64,000 bases of DNA from Timema cristinae (Eukaryota > Arthropoda > Insecta > Phasmatodea > Timematidae): the NCBI GenBank assembly GCA_039000515.1, contig JBCFYV010000012.1, positions 42,596,355 to 42,660,354 on the forward strand, read 5' to 3'. Below, piece after piece: positions 22,425 to 32,130 of the stretch (its first letter is position 1; the number at the start of each line of letters is the position of its first letter). A program made the translations under genes and the position numbers. The notes beneath the pieces were generated by a model. The model was not told the origin of the DNA, made no database searches, and worked only from the letters and a program-made list of their open reading frames with translations.

Positions 22425-22760
22425 TTGTATATTGGTCAGATTTACTGGCTTCAGATCCTGAAGTCCCAAGTTCGATCCCCAGTGCCCCTAATTCTGTCTG
22501 TGAAGCAGTGGGTCTGAAACGGAACCAAAATCAACCTCGTGAGGACAAATGAGGAGATAATTGAATGAATAAGTAGCGCTTCAGTCTAGAAAACTGAGAT
22601 AGAAGTCTGGAGGGCTCGTTGTGCTGACCACATGGCACCCTCAGCTTTAAAATGTTGGCACTATCTTTGCCAACATACGGCAGCCTCTCGATTGGTATTG
22701 CTTGCTTGTCGGCTGACACCATGGAGATATTACTCAAGTTAAACTCTGCCAATAGGATAA
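22425..22760 (+). mobile_element. tRNA-derived SINE (family C)
   Basis: Plus strand: CCTCTGTTGTATATTGGTCAG (A-box region), TTCAGATCCTGAAGTCCCAA, a B box GTTCGATCCCC, then AACCTCGTGAGGACAAATGAG and GTGCTGACCACATGGCACCC. It matches 6770-7042 in reverse orientation. A 73-codon minus-strand frame overlaps it but is incidental. Confidence 0.78.
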
Positions 22761-22850
22761 AAAATTATTCCCAAAAACATTTATTTCTGGAAAATTGTGT
22801 AAATCCTATAGATGTTTGAAAACTGTAAACACCGTATTAAATAACAGATA

Positions 22851-23103
22851 CCCACTTCAGTGGCTGAGTGGTCTAAGGTGTCACTACAGTGTTAATTTGG
22901 CCTGCTGATGGCGGAGCCTTTTGGGTGCAAATCCTGGTCGGGTCTATTGAGGGTAGTTTTTCCTAAATTGTTTCCCCATCTTCCAAAATAAAAATTCTCG
23001 TAGATAACCTCGCAAATTCTTCTTTTCTCATTACTACCCGATTATATTATCATATATGCGTATAACATGAACAGGTAGTATGACGTGGTGATATCAGTAA
23101 TAA
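22851..23103 (+). mobile_element. tRNA-derived SINE (family D) with perfect target duplication
   Basis: Plus strand: CAGTGGCTGAGTGGTCTAAGG, a Ser/Leu-tRNA-like A-box region different from family A, a degraded B-box arm (GGTGCAAATCCTGG), the body block GGGTAGTTTTTCCTAAATTG, then the shared 3' tail GGTAGTATGACGTGGTG. It is flanked by a perfect 12-bp duplication AAATAACAGATA (22839-22850 and 23104-23115). A different tRNA head is thus joined to the common tail. Confidence 0.85.
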
Positions 23104-23459
23104 AAATAACAGATATATTTATAGTCAAAATTGTTATAAACTTCGAAATGAAACTGCTTTTAAAATATTTTATTACCTCCTTAGCCTTTAAATTTTAAAA
23201 ATTAGCCAAAGCACACTGGCAAAATTTAGCACATTAAATTTTAGTTATTTTTTATTTTACCTGCTTACTAATCAACTCAAATAAATGGTACGACAAAATC
23301 GTAAGCTACTTACTCTCTCGTAAAGGTTATTTATTATAGTTAGTGACAAAATCTTCAAAAATAAGTTATCTCTAATTTTACCTTAAATAAATTTTTCTCT
23401 GATAAATAAGTGTACATTATTATTTATCACTACCCTCATCTGATATTTATTTGAAAATA
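23104..23459. other. AT-rich spacer
   Basis: Nothing recognised. Confidence 0.5.
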
Positions 23460-24278
23460 TTTCAAAAGTGGTACAAGAGTATTAACCTGGAGTCACCACT
23501 TTGATATGCTAATTACTCAAAATGGTTACGGGTACAAAACTTATTTGTGTTAAAAAACGGTACAAAACTAGTACAAAACTTTGGCATCAAAAAATTCAAA
23601 AGTGGTACAACAGCATTAACCTGGAGTCACCACTTTGATATGCTAATTACTCAAAATGGGTACGGGTACAAAACTTATTTGTGTTACAAAACGGTACAAA
23701 ACTAGTACAAAACTTTGGCATCAAAAAACGTTCAAAATCAAAAGGGGTACAACCGCATTTACCTGGAGTACGTGGAGTAGTCACTTTGATATGCTAATTA
23801 CTCAAAACGGGAACGGGTACAAAACTTTTTCTTTCTGGTACAAAACGGTACAAAACTAGTATAAAACTTTGGCATCAAAAAAAGTTCAAAATTAAAAAGT
23901 AGTAAAACTGCATTAATCTTAAGTCACCACTTTGATATGCTAATTACTCAAAATGGGTACGGGTACAAAACTTTGGCATCAAAAAAAGTTCAAAATTCAA
24001 AAGTGGTACAACTGCATTAACCTGGAGTCACCACTTTGATATGCTAATTACTCAAAATGGGTACGGGTACAAAATGGTACAAAACTAGTACAAAACTTTG
24101 GCATTAAAAAAATTCAAAAGTGGTACAACAGCATTAACCTGGAGTCACCACGTTGATATAGTAATTACTCAAAACGGGTACGGGTACAAAACTTTTTATT
24201 TGTGTTACAAAACGATACAAAACTAGTACTAAACTTTGGCATCAAAAAGGTTCTAAATTCAAAAGTGGTACTACAGGT
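23460..24278. repeat. Satellite-like tandem array, 107-160-bp units, about 6 copies
   Basis: Units begin TTCAAAAGTGGTACAAC at about 23460, 23596, 23735, 23890, 23997 and 24112, with a partial copy at 24259. Each contains GGAGTCACCACTTTGATATG and ends in several GGTACAAAAC sub-repeats. Unit length varies because the number of GTACAAAAC sub-repeats differs. The 67-codon open frame inside is incidental. Confidence 0.88.
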
Positions 24279-24868
24279 TAGTGGACGTCTAGCTGGCTGG
24301 AATGGATAAGCTAATTTTTCTGCTCGAGAGTGTATTGTATTTTGACGTTATGTCTCCCCACGTTTAGTCAAACTTGGTCGCCTACACACTTTACGGTCCG
24401 GCACTACACTTCTTATCTCTCTCAGTTCTTGGAAAAAGTTTGCTTGCTGCCTTTACTGATTACCGGTCGTGGTCGCCAGTCTCCCTCCCAATTTTTTATA
24501 TAAACCAGTAATTCTGCCAACCTGATGGCTAGAATCCACCAGTTTGTATAACTTTAGCAACGCCATCTATTTTGATAGCTGAAAGCTCAACACACCCCTG
24601 AGAGGGTAGGCAGGGCCTTAATTGGCGCTTGTCTAAAAGGAAGGTTGGAACACATTATTCAATTCATCAAGTAATGCACTAGCAAAATACTGACAGTTTC
24701 TAATGCAGTTAACATTCATACATCTTATAAACATTTATGTTTTGCAGTAAGCCAAAAGTTTTTACTCCTACCAAGTTAATTTCAAGAACAAATAAATGAT
24801 GAATTTTGTAGGCTGCATTACTACTTATATGTTAAAATCTCATTCTCCTCAAATAATTATTGGTTACC
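24279..24868. other. Unassigned stretch, partly GC-richer
   Basis: 24290-24640 is less AT-rich than the neighbourhood but no frame or motif was recognised; it may be an eroded element. Confidence 0.4.

Positions 24869-24917
<49 letters not shown>
24869..24917. repeat. (TTA)n microsatellite
   Basis: About 16 uninterrupted ATT triplets, adjacent to the inverted-repeat copy 2 region. Confidence 0.95.
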
Positions 24918-24918
<1 letters not shown>

Positions 24919-24992
24919 AATGATTTCTAAGCCAAGAATACTACAAGAGCATGATTTACAGCTTTATTTAACGTTTAGATAGTGCAACAGTT

Positions 24993-25382
24993 ATGTAAAA
25001 CCAATCAATGTGGGCAACAGTGCCCAAATAACGTTTGAAGGGTTAAACTTTTAATAGCTAAAAAAATACCAGCCCGTATGTTAATGATAGCAAACATAGT
25101 TAATTAACTTAGTATGTAAACAATAATTATTGATTTTATTATTATCAGAACAATAAAGTAAAATTAATTTAGTAAATCAAATCATTCGGGCATCGCTGAA
25201 AGACATAACCCCCATCCCTCCTTCCCAATAGTCAAGAAATAGTTTAAGGACATAAGGCCTTCTCTAACTTAGGCGTTGGGCGTAGCTAGGCAAACTATTC
25301 TGCAGTCATGTGTGGAGGTGTATCATACCTCGCGGGCTCGGTGAGTTAGAAGTTGCTACCTTTCAAGTTCGACAGAGTGTAC
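24993..25382 (-). repeat. 0.4-kb inverted repeat, copy 2
   Basis: The reverse complement of 17678-18073. Near one end, read on the minus strand, it has TTAACCCTTCAAACG, which resembles the TTAA target followed by CCC at piggyBac-type ends, but the shared sequence extends beyond that point, so this is only a hint. Confidence 0.88.
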
Positions 25383-26200
25383 ATATGAGTGATTACCTTC
25401 ATCCCCTATCATATTAATTTACAGTAAAATAATATCTAGCCACACAGGCAGCCTAACATAATCTTACAACTGGATCTAATTGTTTATTTCATCATTCTCT
25501 CTTTCTAAAAAGCAGAACAAACACTTTGGAATCCTATGAATTAAACATAACCACGTTCCTCGACCTTCTGAAAACACTTTCCTTTGTTATTCCTTCCAAT
25601 GAACGAAAAGGAAAGAAGAAAGAGATGGCAAAACCAACATTTTTGCTCACACCGTTTAACGAAAACCTTAAAATTCGATGAATGTTTTACATCCTTCTCA
25701 CTCTTGTTTTGAAGAACCACAGATGTAATTTGTTGAAAGGAGGAAAACCAAGATTATAATTGAGTGGTTTTATAATTTTAAACTCTTTTTTTCACTTGAT
25801 TTTATTAAAATTTTATTTAATACGAGATAAAATGTAGAACATAATGACAACACTCAATATTTAGATTAATACAGATTTTAAAACAAATTTGAGATATTTA
25901 ATAAATACGAACAATTAATGAGATATAATATAATATAAATAAAATGTATTCTTTGAAAACATCATGCACCTTATTATCAAATAATTGAACCCTTTTTAAA
26001 CTGCTTGCAAGACCACGTTGATAAAATGTATCTAATGTGCCATAAGAAAATTTATCACTAATTAAATTCACGGTGTTTCTTTTTTATCGCAATATATTAC
26101 TAGCTGTTAAAGTTGTACGCAAATAAAATGATATTTATTCTATTTATACCGGTATGAAAAAGGAAACATTTTATACGTAGTATAACAGACTTTGCTTGGA
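25383..26200. other. AT-rich spacer
   Basis: Nothing recognised. Confidence 0.5.
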
Positions 26201-26204
26201 AGGA

Positions 26205-26325
26205 TAGTGGGAAAACTTTGATTAAAAATCAACCTCAATAGACCCAACCAGAATCGAACCCCAATCTAGCTGTCTTCAGCAGACCAGGCTAATATTAAAG
26301 TGACGTCCTACACTATATTTAATTT
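26205..26325 (-). mobile_element. SINE fragment
   Basis: The minus strand contains a degraded tRNA-like head, a B-box-like GGTTCGATTCTGG near 26247-26262 and TATTGAGGTTGATTTT, as in family D. The 3' part is eroded or missing. Confidence 0.55.
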
Positions 26326-26394
26326 TAATAAAGATCGCAAATAAACAAAAATTTAATAAATTAAGAGAATCAAAACCAAAACATATAAAAGTTA

Positions 26395-26675
26395 AAAATA
26401 AAGAATATCCTCTCCGGTAATCGCGTATCGTCTAAATCATCATTCTCGCAAAATACAAGTCTGTCATTGTCTGGGAGATCAGGAGCTATAATAGCGGTTG
26501 GGAGTACTAAAAGTGATTTTTTCCTAAATGGTTCTAGACTCTCCCTCCACGAAAATGAAAGTACACTTCCTCTCAATCTGACCTTAATCTTCAATAACAC
26601 ACATATCAAATCCATTACATAATTAGTACATACGTTTAAAACTCGAAAGGGTAATAAGATGCGGTGAAAAAATCA
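26395..26675 (+). mobile_element. SINE, diverged copy with body and tail
   Basis: Plus strand: an eroded head, then TTTTTTCCTAAATGGTTC, AGACTCTCCCTCCACGAAAATG, and a tail CTCGAAAGGGTAATAAGATGCGGTG ending in A-rich sequence. The order matches family A. Confidence 0.65.
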
Positions 26676-26679
26676 ACAT

Positions 26680-26900
26680 AACTATTAGCCTAGTAGTCAG
26701 TGGCCCTAACTACTGATTTAGAACTCCCAGTTTCGATTCCCGACAGTTATATAAGTAATTTTCCTGAAAGGGGAATGGTTTCTATAGTCACCATATTCTG
26801 TTTAGTTAGTATTAAGTAAGGTTTAATATTTCCACTAGTTCCACAACTTCATAATCACTATCATCACGTCATATCGTTGCGAGTATAGCCTGTTGACAAA
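26680..26900 (+). mobile_element. tRNA-like SINE head
   Basis: TTAGCCTAGTAGTCAGTGG (A-box-like) and GTTTCGATTCCCG (B box) at 26690-26745, placed directly after the previous SINE; the body is eroded. Confidence 0.5.
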
Positions 26901-27074
26901 AACTAAGTTATACCCTGGATCACATTGTTCCCATAAAGCAACTAGAAAATAGTAATATACATTCACGGCGACCAGAATAGAGACAGTATCTCTCACGAGC
27001 AAATACTCCCTACGCTAAAGAATAACTTACAATTAAGCCTTTTAAGTATTAAGATTGCCAGAGCACCCACGGTA

Positions 27075-27281
27075 TAAAGCCTTTGCATTATAATGGACGG
27101 TCAAAGACAATGAGAATGAGGTTCAAAATCTAACAATGTATAAAGGTAGTTTTTCGTAAATATCTTATCATTCCCCTAAATGCAATTGGGGAAAAGATTC
27201 CTATAAATACAACTCTACTTTTTCTACTACATTAGTATAAATTTGCGTTCAGCACGATGGGTAGTAAGAAGTGGTACAAAA

Positions 27282-27282
<1 letters not shown>
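27075..27282 (+). mobile_element. SINE, diverged copy ending in a microsatellite
   Basis: Contains a body block GGTAGTTTTTCGTAAATATC, then TTGCGTTCAGCACGATGGG and TAGTAAGAAGTGGTAC, a decayed form of the common 3' tail, followed directly by an A-rich and (TA)n end. Confidence 0.55.

Positions 27283-27284
<2 letters not shown>

Positions 27285-27312
<28 letters not shown>
27285..27312. repeat. (TA)n microsatellite
   Basis: 14 TA dinucleotides, at the 3' end of the preceding SINE copy. Confidence 0.95.
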
Positions 27313-27317
<5 letters not shown>

Positions 27318-27509
27318 CTCTCACAGAATAAAATAAAATAGATTATTTTTGTACACATTTAAGGTTATAAGATATTTGTTCTGGGACGCACATTAATTGT
27401 TGGTATTTTTATATATGTATGTATTTTCATTACTTAAGATAACTTTTGTTTCCCTCAAGAATCTTACTGCCCATCCGGTTTATAAGCAATTTAGTTACAA
27501 TAGTAGGTT

Positions 27510-27670
27510 ACGAATTTTAAAAATAAAATTGAGAGGAAATGCAGTTGCATTTGCGTGAAAAGTAGGTCGGAAATAATTAGGGGAAGAACCCCGTTTATCA
27601 GGATGGGATTTGAACTCTCACCTTTAAGTCACCAGCAAGTCTTATTAATTGACTATTAGATTTTGTCTGC
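27510..27670 (-). mobile_element. SINE fragment
   Basis: Contains on the plus strand GAGAGGAAATGCAGTTGCATTTGCGTG and a degraded B-box arm (GGGATTTGAACTCTC), the reverse of the family body and head. Confidence 0.55.
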
Positions 27671-28360
27671 ATCCCTAACGAAGTGGATCATCTTACATTA
27701 TTATTATTATTTAAAGTACTATAAAAAATAGGAACTAAAAATTATTTGTAATTAAAACTGTTTAATAAATTATTAGTACATACATAAAATTAAGAAATCA
27801 ATTAAGATAATCAAGTTTTAGTTTTAATCTAATAGAAATAAGTTACTCTGTAGAAATAATTAAATCACACGCTCACATTTCAAGAAACTTTTTAGTTAAT
27901 TAAAATGTTTGACTGTTCAAAGGGTTTTTAATTTTCGACAGTGTGTTTGGTGAGAAAAATAATTAGTCAAATATACATAATGGGAAAATAAATTAAATTA
28001 TATATACTATTTTTATGTTGAAAAAATCTATTATTAAATTTCCTAGTTAAAGTTGTCTCAATTTAAATGTAAATACCAGTATGGGTAAAAGTAAAGCCAA
28101 CATTTTTGGTGACATAAATATAAGGTCCTTCCTTGAGATTAATACAATTGTCTTTATTCAAATGTTTGCTACTAATTGTTTGGATCATAATTCACATCAG
28201 CCTAGTATTATTCAATACACAACCTATGTAAGGAATAATTTTTTACATTATTTTTATTGATTTATATTTTTAGGATTTAGCTTCTAATGAAAAACTAGCT
28301 CAGTGATATTTTGATAGTTTAATTCATATTAACATTTAATTTTTCTAATAACTATTGGCA
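27671..28360. other. AT-rich spacer
   Basis: Nothing recognised. Confidence 0.5.
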
Positions 28361-28362
28361 TT

Positions 28363-28640
28363 ATGCGTATATCCTCAACATGTAGTAAAGCAAAGCGAAA
28401 AAAAACTGATGTTGTAAATATGGAAGGTGACTGCTGGACTAGAATGTGGGCGAGGCTCACAGGGAAGCGAAGGGGAACCATTACTGGCTCACCTTTGTTG
28501 ATGGCGATAGGAAGTATTTTGCTCTATGTCGGCAGCAACTACCGAACAGAGATGGCCACCCCAAGCGTCATTACACCCGGAGCCAAGTAAAGGCTTTGAT
28601 TGGTGTAGAATTGGTAGTGGGACTAGCAATATTCTAGAAT
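28363..28640 (+). other. GC-richer patch with two overlapping open frames, unassigned
   Basis: Two plus-strand frames (28363-28590 and 28446-28637) overlap. The second, reading NHYWLTFVDGDRKYFALCRQ, looks more protein-like and ends RHYTRSQVKAL. I cannot assign a family; no signal peptide or membrane segment is apparent in that frame. It stands out in composition from the AT-rich flanks, so it may be a lone exon or a transposon fragment. Confidence 0.3.
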
Positions 28641-30349
28641 GTTCCTTTGTAATATATGTATCATGCTTGGAGTGAGGGAGCTCTGCCCAGTTAAAAAGTG
28701 TCGGTTGAAGGATGCAGTCATCCCGGGCAAAATATGGCCCAGTTCGCCATAAATGTATTTAGCGTAGCTCGTAATAGATACTTTTAGTCAAATGAATTAT
28801 TGTTATATTACTCCAATCTAGTTAATTAACCTTAAGAAGCATCGCAAGTTAATATGCTAATTCATTAATAAAACTCGACGACTGTTATCGTTTGAGAGGG
28901 AAAAAGTTGATCGTAACAATTTTACCACTTAAAATAAACCAAATTTATTTATATCTTGGTATTTATATTAAAATACATTGAATTCTATAAAGAAATAAAT
29001 GTTTTAAAATAAGTCTGGTTATCTTTAATAATAACAACTCTTTAAAATCAATCGAACCAGGAGGTTTATATCCACAGTGTATCATTACTTAACCTATATA
29101 TATATCACGCTAACCTGATAAAAATGAGGAAGGTAGAGATTAGAATAAAATATCTACTCTCATTTTACGTGTATGTAGATTAGGAAATAAATTAAATCAC
29201 CCAGGTGTGATTTGAACCTTGATCATTGTGTCACCCTAAGAAACAGACTAAAGGAGAATGAAATTTGGTCCTCTTGATCATCGGTATTGGTCGCTAACAT
29301 AGATATCATATATTAGTGAAAACCTTTGTCCAGTGTAATTATTTACTCGAATCGCTTAAACTTCACAAAAAGCATTTACTCAGTGAGGTAAAGTAAATAC
29401 TTGTTAATAAATTTAAGATATTTACAGTTACCATTGTTTATTTAACTGCATGCCACTTCTCAAGAAAGTCCCTAATTGTCTCATTATGACAAAGGGCTTA
29501 GAAGCATTAACGATGACAATTAACACTTCTCAAGAGGAATTGGTTGCCCTTCAGTCTTTAAAGTATACCACAATACAAAATGATTATAAACAACTTCGGT
29601 TAAAGTTAATTTTGTACTAATGACTCATATAAACAGATCAATATCTGAGCATGTGATCGATACAAATATCATATATTGGGAAAGCTTGATGATGCATATC
29701 GATAAAGACATATTTCTGTGTGATCTAAAGCTTAATATACGGACCCTACCGACTCTAATAGCATTAGTCAACATGATTATAACCACAAACAAAATTTTTT
29801 GTGATTCTAGTTTATTTTTATGCGTAGATTTCGGAAATCATAATAAAAATGTCACTTCAAGTCACAATTTTTGTATATAGGTTTTTGTGATTACGAGTAG
29901 TTCATGTATCTTAATATGTTTAATTGAAGGGAATAAGGAACTGTTATGTCATATGACCTACTAAATAATTGTTGAATTCAAAAAACCAATAAGGACCTTA
30001 TAATAAAATATGACAATGATAAAAAGTATAACCAAATATGTTTCTCATTTGTCTACAGAACAGAACTTGGTAAATGCTCAATTTATAAATCTTTCTGTTA
30101 CGGGGCGACACCTATTGGTTAAGCGGTTGATTTAAGTTTATATGGAGAGTGCTTTTATCTTCTGATTTGCCTACCATTGCCTAATTATAATGCATAAGCA
30201 ACAGCAGTGTAATAATTACCTTGGCAATTTTAGCTACGTATATGATTGGCTTACAATGAAAACTCTAAATCAGTAAATCTTAAGAACTACTAAAAGTACA
30301 TTATATAATATTTGTATTTCGTCTCTGTCTGTTTTTACTTTCTCCTTAT
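28641..30349. other. AT-rich gene-free stretch
   Basis: Contains an 86-codon open frame at 29620-29880 (+) without recognisable domain and probably incidental. A tRNA-like phrase (TATTGGTTAAGCGGTTGATT) occurs at 30113-30132. Confidence 0.4.
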
Positions 30350-30389
30350 CTTACAGGTATAGAAAGTATTGTGATCGTCAAGCAAAATT

Positions 30390-30665
30390 GAACTCGAGAT
30401 TTTGATGGATGTTGACGTTTCATAACCCCCTAAATCCGAAATAGGGGTTTTTGAATTTCCGTTTGTCTTTATGTATTGTACCTTCAACGCTAGCCTAAAC
30501 CATTTTACTGATTAGGCTAAAACTTGGTATCTAATATTTTCATGGGCTGCCCTGAGTAGTTTTTGGTATTGGATATCTAAGTATAAAATGAGGGTAGTTT
30601 ACTGAAGGGAAAAAAGAGAAAAAGTCGATTTTCTCAAAATCGGCTCTAACGCTTTTGATTAAATT
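30390..30665 (+). repeat. Dispersed repeat, copy 1
   Basis: Phrases GATGGATGTTGACGTTTCAT, CCGTTTGTCTTTATG and GTCGATTTTCTCAAAATCGG, with TTTTGATTAAA, occur in the same order at 30935-31110, about 540 bp apart. An ancient duplicated repeat of unknown class. Confidence 0.6.
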
Positions 30666-30929
30666 TAATTAATAAACAATTTATAAATATTCTAAACAAA
30701 ATGGGTACTCTCAATATTTTGACAAAATGTCTTTAAGGGCTCTGGTCTGATGCGTAAATTAACTTTTTTTATAATATCTCCTAAATTATTTGAGATATGA
30801 AATTACTGATCATTACCAATATGTAGGTCTATTAATATAATATTACAAATATTTTATTTGAAGCCTATTTTTTAAAACCAATAACTTTCAAGCTATTTGC
30901 ATATATATAAAAATAATCTAACCTGAAAT

Positions 30930-31115
30930 GTTGATAGATGTCGACATCTTATGATCCCCTCGAACCCTAAAAGTTGTATTTTTGTCTTTGCAATGCTGTC
31001 TGTCTGTGTGTCTGTTTAAACATAAAATTAAGAGGAGTTTAATAATGGGCGGAAAGAGAAAAGAAATCGATTTTCTCAAAATTGGTTCTAAAGATTTTGA
31101 TTAAAATTCATATCT
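30930..31115 (+). repeat. Dispersed repeat, copy 2
   Basis: GATAGATGTCGACATCTTATG, TGTCTGTCTGTGTGTCTG and ATCGATTTTCTCAAAATTGG parallel copy 1 at 30390-30665. Confidence 0.6.
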
Positions 31116-31929
31116 AGGCGTTAATTAAGAATATAAATAACTGGATATATATTTTTTCCCATAAAAATGAATTTAGGCTACATCACAAAAGCAGAAACTA
31201 CCGTATTTCCGCAACTATTTGAAATACTTAATAAATTTTATGGCAAAATTGTGCTACTATTAAAAATAAAATCTTTTAGATCAAATATATTTTTATATAT
31301 ACAACAGTTTGTGAGATATTGACAAATAATTATATTAATACAATTTTGGAGCGTTAGTTGTAAAGATATACTACTTAAGTTTTAACGCAATAATTCTCCA
31401 ATAACATAGAGTAATTAAATATTAGTAAGTCTCTCAAAAAGTTTATGTTATTTTTCCTTAAACCTCTTAGGAGAAATGTTTGTACAACAATAATCTATTT
31501 CCATTTTAGAATCAATAGTCAATTATTAATTATTTTTTTTGTTCAAAATTTATAAATGATGAATTTAATAGCAGAGCGATGGCATGGAGATTTGAAATAC
31601 CTAATAAAATGTAAAAAAAATTAACCGGAAGTTTAAATTTTATTACGAAATGTTGACCTTTGTGGACCCAATATTGATCTTTTTTATCGGTCCAAACATA
31701 AAATGAGGACATTAATTCTTTTAAAATAAAATTATAAAATTTAAAACAGGAACTAAAAAAAAAAGTTGTTCACAAGTATAGTGAAATTTATGCTTGAGTT
31801 TGCAGGTGTATACTATTTTGTTTCACATATATTACAAGTTTTGGGAAACATCTACATTATTAAACAATAGAGCGAGAAAGTCCGTGTGGAGTTCTGTACC
31901 ATTTATCTTTGTACTGTACTTTCTTATTA
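31116..31929. other. AT-rich spacer
   Basis: Nothing recognised; the 60-codon minus frame at 31530-31712 has no identifiable domain. Confidence 0.5.
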
Positions 31930-32130
31930 CACTAATTTAGGAATAAGGAAGGTTGAATTTAGTGGAAACGTAACGGTATTTTCGTGGAGAAAGATTTGAA
32001 ACAATTTATAAAAACCTTTCCTCAGTACATATTATGGGGATTATAGTCCCGATCTCCAAGTAATCGACAGTTCAGTCTATTGAGAGAAAGGTTCACTAGC
32101 TCATTCGAACAACGAAGTGGGTTTATAGGT
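31930..32130 (-). mobile_element. Decayed SINE
   Basis: On the plus strand GGTTGAATTTAGTGG, TTTTCGTGGAGAAAG and GAAACAATTTATAAAAACC precede a tRNA-like part (CCCGATCTCCAAGTAATCGACAG), which is the reverse order of the family A body and head. Confidence 0.5.

Noticed and set aside
22531..22752. 73-codon minus-strand open frame
   Set aside because: It is contained in the family C SINE; no conserved protein feature.
23656..23859. 67-codon open frame
   Set aside because: It lies within the satellite-like array and is not maintained in neighbouring units.
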